Part shown: piece after piece, positions 1 through 11,679 of the stretch | Position numbering within the stretch: the stretch's first letter is position 1 | Layout: each line of letters begins with the position of its first letter | Made by a program: the position numbers and the translations under genes | From: Conus ventricosus | Taxonomy: Eukaryota > Mollusca > Gastropoda > Neogastropoda > Conidae | Reading direction: 5' to 3' | DNA length: 64,000 bases | NCBI GenBank assembly: GCA_018398815.1 | Contig: CM031604.1 | Coordinates: 53,349,850 to 53,413,849 of the forward strand | The notes under the pieces: generated by a model | What the model saw: only the letters and a program-made list of their open reading frames with translations | Databases searched by the model: none | What the model was told of the DNA's origin: nothing

Positions 1-54
1 GATTCACCTCTTGCCAGGGTTAATTTTGCACTCCAAGAGGAGTCTCATCAAGTC

Positions 55-420
55 AGGGGAACACTGAACACATTTTCAACTCCCAAGAATACGTTCTGTG
101 TCTAGTAATGAATAATCAACAACAAAAAATGTTTTTCAACCTTTCTTTCATACACTGACCACATTTTCAACTCCCAAGAATGGATATGTGTCAATGACCA
201 ATCAACAAAAATATGTTTTTCAACCTTACACTTACACACTGGACACATTTTCAACTCCCAAGACTGATTATATCTGTATATTAGTGAATAATCAACAAAA
301 AAATGTTTTTCAACCTTACACTTACACACTGGACACATTTTCAACTCCCAAGACTGATTATATCTGTATATTAGTGAATAATCAACAAAAATATGTTTTT
401 CAACCTTTCTCTTATGCATG
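55..420. repeat. Minisatellite, unit about 88 bp, four copies
   Basis: The phrase CATTTTCAACTCCCAAGA recurs at 71, 162, 246 and 336, and the whole unit (poly-A rich stretch, TTTTTCAACCTT, ACACTGGACAC) repeats with it. The last two copies are nearly identical. Open frames across it on both strands are by-products of the repeat. Confidence 0.9.
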
Positions 421-842
421 TACAGAGCTAAGGAAGAGCAAAAACTTTTTTTAAAAGATTTTTATATAGATTTAAATACATACTCCAAGTGCACTTTGTG
501 AGCGATTTGTCAAAAGGCATCTTATCATGCAAGTATACTGAATTGGTCAACGATTCAGACCACTATTTTCGCCTTGAAATATATATATTCATATATATTG
601 AAAAATGTGGCTAATGACTGATTACATTATGTCAACAATCTACCAACTTATGACTCCCACCATCCCCATCCCCCACCATTTGAAAAAAAATTACAGCTTC
701 TTAGCAAAACCCACTGTGCCGGAAAAATGCAAGGCTTGAAGAATTAAAAGGATTAACAGTAACAGAAAAACATCAAAGACTACCATGAAAGAACAACATG
801 TCCCTGAAAGCTTTCGCTATGTACAACTCAACCATTAACAAC
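420..842. other. AT-rich non-coding stretch
   Basis: No exon, RNA gene or repeat relationship is recognisable here. It lies on the 3' side of the neuroglian-like exon 23, presumably within the next intron. Confidence 0.5.
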
Positions 843-944
843 AACAGAAAAACATTCCAACTGTTCTCAAAGCTGTCATTAGAGGTTGATGCTAACAGAA
901 AAACATTCCAACTGTTCTCAAAGCTGTCATTAGAGGTTGATGCT
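843..944. repeat. 51-bp tandem duplication
   Basis: AACAGAAAAACATTCCAACTG onwards occurs at 843 and again at 894, essentially without mismatch for 51 bp. The block is followed by a G-rich run at 964-1020. Confidence 0.9.
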
Positions 945-1095
945 ATCACACTGATTGATGCATGAAGGGGAGTGGAGTGGTGGGGAGGGGGGGGGGTGAA
1001 ACAGAGGGGGGAGGGGGTGGCTGATGAAAAACTTCTATCACAGACAAAAATCGGCAGGGACAGACCACATCTATATGGCAACAACTGGAATTCTA

Positions 1096-1950
1096 CTACC
1101 TAAAAGTAGTTTTATCATATACTTACCTGCCCAAACAAATACCTTATCTCCACTAGGTGTGGAACACGCTGTACATCAGGATTCTCTGATTAAAAAAAAA
1201 GAAAGAACAGGGGACCCAACTTTTCTTTTAACTATCATACAGGAGTAGTCTCCTTTCATGAACACATATTCAAATCGCCTTCATAGCCAGAATTCAGTTT
1301 TCACCCCTTTTTCTGCACTGCAGGAGCGCTGATGGGATTGGTCAAGCAGGGAACATCGGCCAAGACTCTTGTCAAAAACAGGTGGACTGTCAGACCATGA
1401 GACAAACACTGATCAACAAGTCACTCCTGGCCAAGACTCGCACGAACTGAAGGGTTTGAAGGGGGAACAGGCTGTGCAGAAAACGCAGGTCTCGAGGCTG
1501 TCGAGGGCAGGAACTGGTCTCCAACATGCATCGCAGGTTCTGGAAATCAGGGCGAAGAACAAACGTCGGCCAGACTGGAGTGTGCCACAGCCCCTGCGAT
1601 GTTGGCGATTGCAGAGGAAAGGCCAGATGTAGAAGTTTCCTGGTAGTTTCCTCCAGAGAGGCGAAGGTTGAGCCAGAGGATGGCTTCTAACAATGCGTAA
1701 CAGCAAAACGTTTGAGTCAAAAGAGAGGGAGCGTGTTTCCTCGCTGAGGAAAAGGAGAAAACTGAATTCTGGCTATAAAGGTGAACTGAAGATGCGTTCA
1801 TGAAGGGAGACTACTCCTGTATACCTAATCGATGAAGGAAGAGTTGGTTCCCCCTCTCTCCATCTTATTTCTAAAGAGAATCCTGATGTACAGCCTATTC
1901 CGTGTCTAGCGGAGATAAGGGGTTTGTTTGGAAAGGTAAAGTATGAAGAA
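1096..1950. mobile_element. Internally deleted DIRS-like element with long inverted terminal repeats
   Basis: The left part (TAAAAGTAGTTTTATCATATACTTACC..., with CCTTATCTCCACTAGGTGTGGAACACGCTGTACATCAGG) recurs inverted at about 1,800-1,945. Between them the minus strand encodes a Cys-rich segment (1,413-1,706: RTCDACWRPVPALDSLETCV then FCTACSPF) that resembles the start of a gag-like ORF also found after the same terminal repeat at 29.7 kb. DIRS-type retroelements have inverted terminal repeats and such a zinc-binding gag. The copy retains terminal repeats and part of gag only. The class assignment rests on motif style and on a DIRS-like RNase H elsewhere in the window. Confidence 0.65.
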
Positions 1951-2106
1951 CATTTTTTGTTATGTCAATACTCAACTATCTGATCTCCATCTCATAAAGC
2001 AGCCATAAGCAATAGTTTGTTTTAATTAATGCAGGTCCAGGAAACATGACTGACAAAGCACAAAGCATTTGACATGTTGTGACCACCTGCGTCATGACAA
2101 ACTGTG

Positions 2107-2980
2107 CTTCAGATTTGTCCTGCAGTTACAGGAAACAGATTTGTCCTGCAGTTTACAGGAAACAGATTTGGCCTGCAGTTACAGGAAACAGATTTGTCCT
2201 GCAGTTACAGGAAACAGATTTGTCTTGCAGTTTACAGGAAACAGATTTGGCCTGCAGTTACAGGAAACAGATTTGTCCTGCAGTAGATTTGTCCTGCAGT
2301 TACAGGAAACAGATCTGTCCTGCAGTTTACAGGAAACAGATCTGTCCTGCAGTTCACAGGAAACAGATCTGTCTTGCAGTTCACAGGAAACAGATCTGTC
2401 CTGCAGTTTACAGGAAACAGATCTGTCTTGCAGTTTACAGGAAACAGATCTGTTTTGCAGTTCACAGGAAACAGATCTGTCCTGCAGTTCACAGGAAACA
2501 GATCTGTCTTGCAGTTCACAGGAAACAGATCTGTCCTGCAGTTTACAGGAAACAGATCTGTCTTGCAGTTCACAGGAACAGATCTGTTTTGCAGTTCACA
2601 GGAAACAGATCTGTCTTGCAGTTCACATGAAACAGATCTGTCCTGCAGTTTACAGGAAACAGATCCGTCTTGCAGTTCACAGGAAACAGATCCGTCTTGC
2701 AGTTCACAGGAAACAGATCCGTCTTGCAGTTCACAGGAAACAGATCCGTCTTGCAGTTTACAGGAAACAGATTTGTCTTGCAGTTTACAGGAAACAGATC
2801 TGTCCTGCAGTTTACAGGAAACAGATCTGTCTTGCAGTTTACAGGAAACAGATTTGTCTTGCAGTTCACAGGAAACAGATCCGTCTTGCAGTTCACAGGA
2901 AACAGATCCGTCTTGCAGTTCACAGGAAACAGATCTGTCTTAAAGTTTACAGGAAACAGATTTGTCTTGCAGTTTCAGGA
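2107..2980. repeat. 27-bp minisatellite, about 32 copies
   Basis: The unit is close to CAGTTTACAGGAAACAGATCTGTCCTG and repeats with point variants, mainly C/T at two positions and TTTA versus TTCA. It contains the 10-bp palindrome ACAGATCTGT and a CTGCAG site. Because 27 is a multiple of three, several frames stay open on both strands for up to 358 codons, encoding 9-residue repeats such as QETDLSCSL. No coding constraint is visible, so I treat these as repeat artefacts. Confidence 0.95.
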
Positions 2981-3485
2981 ACTGACTCGGAACAGCACAC
3001 TAGGATGTTAATGTCTCTGTCATGTTGTTTCAGCCCAATGATCTCCATCACTGACTCAGCTGTAAACAACATGGTTCATCAACATGTTAAGCTGTGCCTC
3101 TTTCGTTTTTCTTGTGGAACTGCCAGTGGAGAAACCAGTGTCTAACTAATAACACAGAGCGGTGAACGAAACTAGAAGGCACAAGGAATGCCTTAAGATC
3201 ACGCCAGAATCTGAAATTTAGCGTCTTCCTTTGACTGACCCTGTGGGAGTTTTATGAAGAAGCTGTAGAAGCAACATCTCTACAACAGGAAAACTCGGCG
3301 ACTCTGCAAGCGTATGCGACCTAAACGACTCATTATAAACAGCAAAGTGACTGCAGTCACTACATGAGGTTCACCTGTACATCTAATTAAAATAATAAAT
3401 AAAAAAAGGGTGCAGGTACGACAGAGGAGGGCATGAAGAAAGAGCAGAGCAAGCCGAAGGACAGGTGGGTGGACGACGAGCTTAC
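2981..3485. other. Intronic stretch downstream of exon 23
   Basis: No exon with L1-family tail sequence is recognisable on the minus strand here. The sequence is unique within the window. Confidence 0.5.
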
Positions 3486-3677
3486 TATCAGCGTTAGTAC
3501 CCGAGTATGTGGCAACATCCCCTCCGTAAAACGAATTGGATGGCGACTCCTGCTGACTGAAGCGGGCCCCTCGTTTGAAGATGACGACGAAGAAGATGAT
3601 GAGGCCAATGAGCAGCAGTATGGCCAGCATCATGCCCATGAACCAGCCCCAGTTGCCCACTAAGGCTGAGGCCAGCG
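3486..3677 (-). CDS. Exon 23: transmembrane helix and start of cytoplasmic tail
   Basis: The acceptor is TGTTGTAG and the donor GTAAGC. A short extracellular stem ALASALVGNWG is followed by a strongly hydrophobic helix, WFMGMMLAILLLIGLIIFFV to VIF, then a basic stop-transfer KRGARFSQQESPSNSFYGGD. It exits in phase 1 after TNAD, so more coding exons must follow off the left edge. The tail start lacks the K-G-G-K-Y-x-V type juxtamembrane motif found in L1/neuroglian. If the donor is not used, the frame continues 69 codons to a stop at 3,280, but that extension is hydrophobic and cysteine-rich and does not look like a family tail. Confidence 0.9.
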
Positions 3678-4363
3678 CTACAACAGAAAACATCGCTTTC
3701 TGTGACGCCTCAGGTTCTTCAAAGTCTCTGCCGCCAATATTCCAATTTCCTAAAAACTACAGTGATGATTCTCAAAAATACCCATGCCCAATTAAAACAT
3801 TTTTCTTTAATTAAAAGAGGTTTTTCTTCTCAGGTACATTTTATTTTCTTTGTCTGCACAAACCTAATATTAAATCAAGACATTCTAATTCAAGACCCAA
3901 GTTCTAAGGACTACGAGATAACAGGTATGGGTTCTGTTACTAATGTTCTCTGCTGTATCACAATATGCTGCAAAGATCAATTGTCTGGGTGAAAATAATT
4001 ATGTGTATCTGACGATATACAAAACAAGGAAGCACAAAGAATTTCATTTAATCAATCTTCACATGTTCTTCAACGACTACAGCTTCAAAAAACAGAAAAC
4101 AACCTCATCAATACACTCTGAGAGCTATTCAAGATATTCATATAAACAGCAGTATAAAAAAGGCAGTCACAACATCCTCAACCTCATCTCTCACACACTC
4201 AGAGAAAACCTTTCAAAATGACGATAATCCAAACCTCAAATACTAATCAAATGCAATTTTCTTTTCTTCTGGCACTGGAATCAGTTTGGCTGAATAAGGA
4301 AGAATTGCTGACTGTTCCAAACATGCCAACAAAAATGACATAAAACTCTCCAGCATTTCTTAC
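3678..4363 (-). other. Intron 22-23
   Basis: A 686-bp intron between the FN3-5 exon and the transmembrane exon, flanked by GTAAGA and a TGTTGTAG acceptor. It is AT-rich, and I see no repeat or RNA gene in it. Confidence 0.8.
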
Positions 4364-4522
4364 CAATGCCATCGGTGGTGACTTCTTCAATGTGGGAGGC
4401 TTTGGTGACTCCACCGTTGGTTGCCACCACCCGCAATTCATACGTTGTGCCAGCTTCAAGATCAGTGATGTTCTTCCAGGAGGAGATAACCTCATCAGTC
4501 GAACGCATCCATTCGGCCGCAT
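4364..4522 (-). CDS. Exon 22: FN3-5, second half
   Basis: The acceptor is TTTTTGACAG and the donor GTAAGA. It encodes AAEWMRSTDEVISSWKNITD, then LEAGTTYELRVVATNGGVTK and ASHIEEVTTDGIG. L-E-x-G-T-x-Y-x-(L/I)-R-V-V-A is the FN3 F-strand, and the final TDGIG leads into the membrane-proximal segment. Residues are about 1063-1115, phase 1 to phase 1. Confidence 0.93.
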
Positions 4523-5024
4523 CTGTCAAAAACACCAGGCACAAGGAGGGATGAAGCCCAGGGGTACAGTGTATTTATCAGCACGATGATTTGCCAATCA
4601 TTAAACATTCCTCTTTTTAGCATTGGAAAACTCCACCTCACAAGTTTATGCACACACTGGCCTTACTTTCCAACACATATTTTCAGTAAGACAAAAACAG
4701 ATAAACATGCCAAGTGTCATACCATTTATTCATCCTTGAGTTTACAGTGTATCTACTGCATAACACAAAAACAAGCTGCAAGCTAGACAAAGCCTGACAC
4801 ACTCTAAACTCGCGAAATAAAGAAGAAAAAAAAACTAGGCAAGCAGTGGGAGCCCAGTTTCCTTTCCCTGACCATCAACATTTGGCATTCCTTTCTAGAC
4901 AGCCTCATGTGCAGTTATAGATGCCATAAATTAAAATGTTAAGATCTGTTCACTTTCACTGCTCATCCACCAAAGTCCACAGAGTTTGTGTCCTCCCCTG
5001 CAAAATCTTCTCATACTTAGAGTT

Positions 5025-5037
5025 ACTGGGACCCCTA
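5025..5037. repeat. Target-site duplication, left, LINE copy 1
   Basis: The 13-bp word ACTGGGACCCCTA occurs here, directly next to the TTATC-repeat tail, and again at 10,975-10,987 directly next to the element's 5' end. It is a direct repeat of host DNA made by target-primed insertion. Confidence 0.93.
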
Positions 5038-5238
5038 AGATAAGATAAGATAAGATAATGTTGCTTATAGCCCAGCCGACCGCAAAGGGCCATATCAGGG
5101 CTGTCACCACGTTAAAATCAACTCACCAGTCATATAAAAAAAAAAAAATAAAAAAAAACCACTTTCATACATCTCATTAAATGACATCGTCTACAAACGA
5201 ACCAGAAACTTTGTTAAAAATCTTTCTTCCGTAAAATC

Positions 5239-8200
5239 TTAAATCAGATGAAAAATGTTAATCTCTCTCAAAAACTCAACGATCACATCAGGCGGGACAT
5301 CCCTGAACAGGATCTTCATGGACTCCGCTGTAAAATGTTTGTGTCTCACATCGTGCAAGTCCCAACACTCTAAAAGAACATGTTTCATTGTGAGTGGCGC
5401 ATGACATGGAATGCACCACGGAGCTTCTTCACTCTTTAAAAGGTAAGCATGGGTAAAATACGAATGGCCGGTGTGCAGCCGGCACAGAACCGTTTCCTCT
5501 TTACGACCTCCCGACGTGGATGGGAGTAACTCCTTAAGGTTTGGACGGATCTGAAAGAGTTTGTTATTCGTCTGTGTGTTCCAATCCTCCTGCCAGAGGT
5601 CTCTCACATAATCGTTAATTTTGGGTTTCACATCTGAGCAGGGAATATAAGTGTTGGACAGTTTCTCTCTTGTGGCGTTCTTGGCTAAACGATCAACCAT
5701 TTCGTTCCCGCCGATGCCAACATGGCCAGGAACCCAAGCAAGAGTAATGTTGTAACCGTCCGCCTTCAACTTGCTAAAAAGTTCAAAAAAAAGTAAAAGT
5801 TCTGGATGCTGAAGGTTGCGGCCAGCTATGGCCTCCAAAGCTGACAGCGAATCCGACAGAACCAGAAAGTCCCTCCTCGAAGAATGGGAGATTATCTTCA
5901 AAGCCAGTACTAGAGCAGTAAGTTCAGCAGAATAGACAGAAGCATCTGAATGTATATGTTCCAACAATATCTGAGAAGGAGCCCCAGGGCAGTAGGCTGC
6001 ACAGGCCACTCCATCCTCAGACTTGGAACCGTCAGTGAAAACTTTTTGATAGGATGGGAATTTGGAACAGAGCTCGGCATACAAAGCCTTGTACGCCAGA
6101 GAGCTGGTAGACTCCTTACGGAAAGCTGCGAGATCGAAACGAATCTCTGGTGTGAAAAAGGTCCATGGAGGTTGATCCGGAAACTTGGAAAAATCGGAAA
6201 CTACTCCCAGGTCTATACCTGCATTCCGCACGTGAGGCTGCATACGAAGCCCAAACGGCGGAATACATTTCGGGTTTGTTTCAAACTTACTTTGGAACGG
6301 AGGGTCAAAAACACAGTCATAGGCAGGATTCTGCGGTTCTGAGAACAGTCGGATGTAATAATTCAAAGACAGTTTCAGCCTGCGGTTGGACAGTGAAGGT
6401 TCACCTGCCTCTGCGTACAGGCTGTACACAGGGGTGGTGCGGAACGCTCCAAGACAGAGACGAAGCCCTTGATGGTGGATAGGGTCCAAGAGTTTGAGGT
6501 AAGATGATCTTGCGGAGCCGTACACAGCACAACCGTAGTCCAGTTTGGAACGGACCAGGGCTCTGTAGAGGTGCAACAAAGTTTCTTATCAGCGCCCCAG
6601 TCGGTGTGTGCTACGACCCGCAGAATATTCAGTGCCTTTTGGCAAGCAGTTTTGAGGTTTTTAATATGGCTGAGAAAGTTAAGTTTTTGGTCAAAAATGA
6701 CTCCCAGAAATTTGGCCTCTTTAACAGCTGGAATGGGAGATTTCCCTACTTGAAGTTCCGGATCTGGAAAAAACTGACGGAAATTATGGAAGTGAATACA
6801 CTGGGTTTTTGTAGCAGAAAAGGTTTTATCTACGCAAAGCTGGAGCCTGCGCTGGACACTCGGGTACAGGCTTCCAGTTGCGTAGACAGCAAAATCATCC
6901 ACAAACAATGAGCAGTCTGAACCCTGCTGAACTGATTGAACAATGTTGTTGATTTTAATACTAAAGAGGGCAGGAGATAGTATGCTCCCCTGTGGAACAC
7001 CCAACTCCTGCTCGTGGACATCAGAGAGAGTGGTGCCAACCCGGACCTGAAACTGTCGTTCTGCCAAAAAATTTTGAATAAAAAGCGGAAGATGACCTCG
7101 AAAACCCAGATCGTGGAGATCATGAAGTATCCCCGACTTCCAGGTGGTATCGTAGGCCTTCTCCAAGTCAAACAAAATTGCCACTGCATGCTGTTTGTTC
7201 AGAAAGGCGTTCCGAAGTGTAGATTCCAGACGAATCAAATGGTCAACGGTAGTCCGATGTTTGCGGAAACCACACTGTTCTTTCGCCAAAAGGCCATCGG
7301 TTTCGAGTTTCCACATGAGCCTAGCATTGACCATTTTTTCCATCAATTTACAAACACAGCTGGTCAAAGCTATGGGACGGTAATTTGAAGGATTAGAAAG
7401 ATCTTTTCCAGGTTTGGGGATGGGAATAATGAGGGCTTTTCGCCAAGAGGTGGAAAAAAACCTGTAGTCCACACATGGTTGTAGACCTGTAGCAGTATGT
7501 TCAGACCTTCTTGCGGAAGATGTTTCAACAGCTGATAATGGATTTCATCTATACCTGGAGAGGAATCGCTGCAAGAAAGTAAGGCAGATTTCAGCTCGTT
7601 TAACGTGAAAGGAAGATTGTAGTATTCCATGTCGTCGGACGAAAAGTTGCAGGGTGATTTTTCTTTTAGGGCTTTGTTTTTGACAAAAGTGGCTGATTTA
7701 TTAGAAGAGGAGGAATTCTTTTCAATGGTTGAAGCAAGCAGATTAGCAACTGCTTTCTTCTCTGTTATTAAAGAATCCGAAAACTTGAGATGGTTCACAG
7801 TGGGACAGGTGTTCTTCCCTTTGATTTCTTAATGATGTTCCACACTTTTTTCTTAGAAGTTTTTGATGTCAGCCTGGAGCAGAAGCTTCTCCAGGACCGA
7901 CGTTTACTGATTTTAAAAGTGTGTCTTGATTTAGCACGGAGTTTCTGATGGGCTCGAGCGTTGGGACCCGAAGGTCGTTGGTATACCTGACGCTGAGCCC
8001 GTTTTCTAACTTTGGAAATTTGTTGGCATTCTGAATCAAACCAGGGTGTTTTGGCATTTGAAGTTTGTCGGAAGACACTGGAATACAGGCTTTAGCACAT
8101 TTAATCATAGTATTAGTCAGTGATTCAGCTGGGTCAGGACTCTGAAGAAAATCAGTGTCCTGGAACTCCTTGGAAATAGTGGCTGCAAATAGATCCCAGT

Positions 8201-8903
8201 TTGCTTTCTTATAATTTAAATGCTGAGAGACAGAGACGTGTTCAGTTATTACAGGTTGTAGAAGGACAGGGAAATGGTCACTTCCGTGCAGATCATCATG
8301 GACAGACCACTCATAGTCCAGGACCAGCGAGGGGTCACAAACCGACAAATCTAAACACGAAAGTGAACCTGTGGAAGAATGGAGGTAAGTTGCAGATCCG
8401 TCGTTCAGACAACACAAATCCAAATCCGAAAGGACATCCTCAATCAGCAGACCTCTGGATGACGAACCGGTACTACCCCAAAGAGGGTTGTGACCGTTAA
8501 AGTCACCCAACAGCAAAAAAGGTCGAGGGAGTTCCTCTATCAGACTGACAAGGTCCTGACGACAAACCGGGACAGAAGGTGAGAGATAAAGAGAACAGAT
8601 TGTCACAGTCTTGTGGAGAGTGACTCTCGCAGCTACAGCCTGAAGGGAGGTAGACAGAGTGACAGGACTATACAACAAAGTTTCGTGTAGGAGAAGGGCA
8701 ACACCGCCCGACAGTCCCAACGTGGATGGTTGTGCAGGTTTCGAAAGAATATTAAAGCCAGAAAGAGTAAAGGTCTTCTGGCGTTGAATTTGAGTTTCTT
8801 GAAGAGCCACGACAGAAGGTTTTAGAGACTGACACAGAAGCTGCAGCTCCTCGAAGTTGGAATTTAGACCACGGATATTCCAATGGAATATTGTATTATC
8901 CAT
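5239..8903 (-). pseudogene. LINE copy 1 ORF2: endonuclease, reverse transcriptase, RNase H (frameshifted)
   Basis: ATG at 8,903, stop TAA at 5,239, about 1,220 codons once frame slips are ignored. The N-terminal apurinic-type endonuclease has its catalytic signatures (VVALQETQI, LLGDFNGHNPLWGS, GSDHFPVLLQ). The reverse transcriptase follows with YRPIALTSCVCKLMEKMVNA, FDLEKAYDTTW (motif A Asp), GVPQGSILSPALF and the FVDDFAVYA active site. The C-terminal RNase H has the FTDGSK, YSAELTALV, LSDSLSALEA and WVPGHVGIGGNEMVDRLAKN blocks, with all catalytic acids present. Several single-base slips break the frame (about 8,050, 7,390, 6,590), mostly in homopolymers and at positions different from copy 2. 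Confidence 0.9.
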
Positions 8904-8929
8904 GGTGCAGAGGGCGAAAAGGAGAGAGA

Positions 8930-10233
8930 TCAGGTCATCTCCTCCTCAACATCTGCTGCTAAAGCTGTAAATTTGTTGCTTAATTTCACTGGACTATCTG
9001 CAGACCTGCTGGCAGACTTGCCAACAGGTGAAGTAGGTCTGGGTTTGGGAGACGGTGGAGGTTTCTTCCTTATCTCCACCATCTCCACACTGGGTTGAAC
9101 TCCCTTGCCCGCATGGGCACTGGACAGAGGAGTTCGAGGTCGGGGTGCTGGTTTTTTAATCTGCCCAGCAGCAGATGTTGTAGACTGCTGGGCAGTCTGA
9201 GGGGTGGCGGATTTTTTGCCTCCACCAGGGGCAGTCACTTTGGTTGGAAAGGTGGTGGACTTGCTACCACCAGAACTGACAGATCTTACTTGCAATGTTT
9301 TCGAAAACGTAAAGTTATCAGTCTGACAGCAGACTGACCGAGTTGAAACTGTAGGAACTTTCTTTACGGCCGAAGCATACGAAGAAGCTGTCGGCGACTG
9401 ACTGCCCACAACCTGCTTGCGGGCTTCAAAAAAGGAGATCTTCTTTTCTGTCTTAACCCTTTGTATTGCAGATTCCTGAATCCACAGAGGACAATTCCGT
9501 GAAGAGGAGGGATGGTCGCCACCGCAGTTTGCACAATGTGCCGGATCTTTACACGGCCCATCATGGTTGCCTTGCAGCAAATACCACACACCTCCTGCCC
9601 AGAACAACGGTCTCTGACATGGCCAAACTTCTGGCATCGGAAGCACCTCAACGGGGACGGAACGTACAAATGAACCCGGACAATCAGGTAGCCGACTTTG
9701 ATGACCGGAGGCAGCACAGGGTTGCAGAATGTCAGAAAGAGGGTGTTGGTGGCCACTCTTTCTGCACCCTTCTTGATAGTCACCCTGCGCACCTCCGTCA
9801 CACCCTGGGATGCCAGCTCCGTTTTGATTTCTGCCTCTGAAACACCTGATAATTCCCTGCAGCGAATCACTCCTTTTGATGAATTTAATTGTTTGTGGGG
9901 AGTTACCCTGATCTCCCTGTCCACAAGTTTCGTTGCCTTCAGCAGCTGTTCAGATTGCTTTTGTGACTTACATTGAATAAGAAAGGAACCATTCCTCAAC
10001 CTCTTGATGGACCGAGGGTCACCCGCTATACCTTGAAAGCCCTTTTGGATAGCAAAAGGGCTCAAAGCTGAAAGGGGTCTGTCTTGCTCCGTTCCTTCCA
10101 TAACGAGCCAGGAAGCCCAAAAACCTGTTTTCTGTCGTACCTCCATATCCGAATCGCTGTCAGAATCGAAATCCCCTGAAATAGGGGATGCTGCCTTCCT
10201 CTTTTTTGGGGGGATGATTTTTGAAAAAGCCAT
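8930..10233 (-). pseudogene. LINE copy 1 ORF1: gag-like zinc-knuckle nucleic-acid-binding protein (frameshifted)
   Basis: ATG at 10,233; MAFSKIIPPKKRKAASPISG is followed by an acidic DSDSDSD stretch, a central RRM-like region of the PRE_C2HC type (LSGVSEAEIKTELASQGVTE), then three zinc knuckles: CFRCQKFGHVRDRC, a CX2CX4HX3C and a CX2CX3HX6C motif (CANCGGDHPSSSRNC). The C-terminal part is rich in Pro, Ser and Thr. Such proteins bind LINE RNA and carry it to the target. The frame breaks at about 9,565, where copy 1 has GG and copy 2 has GGG. The stop is the TGA at 8,930-8,932. Family length and layout are otherwise normal. Confidence 0.88.
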
Positions 10234-10974
10234 ATTGAGTGAATTTGTGTTTCATCCCTCCCTTACCCACCCACCTTGGAGTCCAACTAAGGGGCCAGGG
10301 CCAAGAAATCAAAGTCTTGACCCCTTCCAGGCTTCGGGAGAGACATACGACAAGCAGAAGCAACCAACCCTATCCCCCCCGATCATGCTCAACTCCCGGG
10401 AACAGAGAGCTGAGCACTGCAGGGGTTTACTTGGCCAGCTGGGGAACTGCCCGTCTTGACCCAACCCCAAGAAGGGGAGCCGATTAGTACACCCGGGCCA
10501 AAGTGTACTCCCTGTCTAGGAGAGGTCCGAGCCAAAGTGATGTGTTGAGAGCGCTGGCCCTCTCAATCACCAGGATCTCATTCCCCTCCGACACAGGTCG
10601 CACCGCACGGCAAACGCGGCGGATCTTAAGGAGACCACAGAGAGAAAAGGAGTGTGGAAAAAGAAGACTTGAAGGGGAGACGAAGATAGAAAAGGGCCAA
10701 ATAAGGGAGGCAGAAAACAAGAAAAGGAGAAAGGCGGGTTACTGTTAGTCAGGATCCTCACCCTTAGCCTATCTGACATGGGAAGCCCTACCAGGGGCAT
10801 CAACTCCTTACCACGTTACGCTTAGGCCAAACAGCATCTGCACCTCTCAGGCCTAGAAGCAGTGTGAAAAAAACAGCCTATCTCCAAGTATTGATGCCCC
10901 CGCCAGCAAAGCCTAAGGGATCACTGGACCACGCAAACCCTCCGACCACGACAAGGTCGCAACCCCCCGGAGGG

Positions 10975-10987
10975 ACTGGGACCCCTA
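10975..10987. repeat. Target-site duplication, right, LINE copy 1
   Basis: Second copy of ACTGGGACCCCTA, immediately 5' of the element (minus-strand sense), matching 5,025-5,037 exactly. Confidence 0.93.
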
Positions 10988-11455
10988 CTCCACACAAGAC
11001 AATGAGAACCTTGAAATTATACCAAGCCTGGGCACCCCTTTCGTTACCAAAGATAATGAATCTAGAGACTGGGACTACAACGGGATATTCTTGACTTCCT
11101 GTAATAACTCCTAGTAACACAGCATCACAAATTCATGCTTACGATGTTAAACAAGATAGCAAACGACCATACCTACGATACCTTCTTCATCTCTGCAAGA
11201 AAAGAGCAGGGCTTTCAACCTCAAAGTGTCATCAGGTGAAAAGGTCAAAATGTACAGTAGCTGCTTCAATATTTATTTCACTATCAAGACTCGTCGATTC
11301 TGTCACTCCTTTCTTGCAGAAACTTTCATGGAGTGGAACCATCTTCACAATGAAACTGCGAAGACGCAAACATCAAGCTCCTCTTCTGCACTGGGAAGGC
11401 ACGGGGCTACTCCAAACACCCAGTAAATCTAATTCAAAAGAAAACCTTCATCTCC
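10988..11455. other. Host intron spacer between the two LINE insertions
   Basis: 468 bp of original intron sequence separating two independent insertions. There are no exon signals or repeats. Confidence 0.75.
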
Positions 11456-11468
11456 TGATGAAATGACA
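11456..11468. repeat. Target-site duplication, left, LINE copy 2
   Basis: TGATGAAATGACA directly abuts the TTATC-repeat tail here and recurs at 17,441-17,453 at the other end of the element. Confidence 0.93.
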
Positions 11469-11562
11469 AGATAAGATAAGATAAGATAATGTTGCTTATA
11501 GCCCAGCCGACCGCAAAGGGCCACATCAGGGCTGTCACCACGTTAAAATCAACTCACCAGTC

Positions 11563-11597
<35 letters not shown>

Positions 11598-11679
11598 ACC
11601 AACTTTCACACATCTCATTAAATGACATCGTCTAGAAACGCACCAGAAATTGCATTAAAAATCTTTTTTCCGTAAAATC

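Larger units (their letters stand above)
5038..10974 (-). mobile_element. Full-length LINE copy 1, I-superfamily-like (RNase H-bearing non-LTR retrotransposon)
   Basis: 5,937 bp on the minus strand, flanked by a perfect 13-bp target-site duplication. The layout is a 5' UTR of about 740 bp (10,974-10,234), ORF1, a 26-bp gap, ORF2 (endonuclease, reverse transcriptase, RNase H), a 3' UTR of about 200 bp with a T-rich run, and a (TTATC)n tail. Its 5' end (CCCTCCGGGG) is identical to that of copy 2, so it is complete and not 5'-truncated. RNase H downstream of RT with an apurinic-type endonuclease places it in the I superfamily (I, Nimb and relatives) and not Jockey; the exact clade needs a tree. 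It lies in sense orientation inside the neuroglian-like intron 21-22. Confidence 0.93.

Noticed and set aside
2069..3145. 358-codon plus-strand open frame
   Set aside because: It is read through the 27-bp minisatellite, several frames on both strands are equally open, and substitutions show no coding pattern.
3280..3485. Read-through extension of exon 23 to a stop codon
   Set aside because: It would add a hydrophobic, Cys-rich stretch unlike L1-family tails, and a good GTAAGC donor precedes it; kept only as a remote intron-retention option.
8201..8500. Plus-strand ORFs inside the LINE copies
   Set aside because: They are antisense shadows of ORF1 and ORF2, with no domains of their own.
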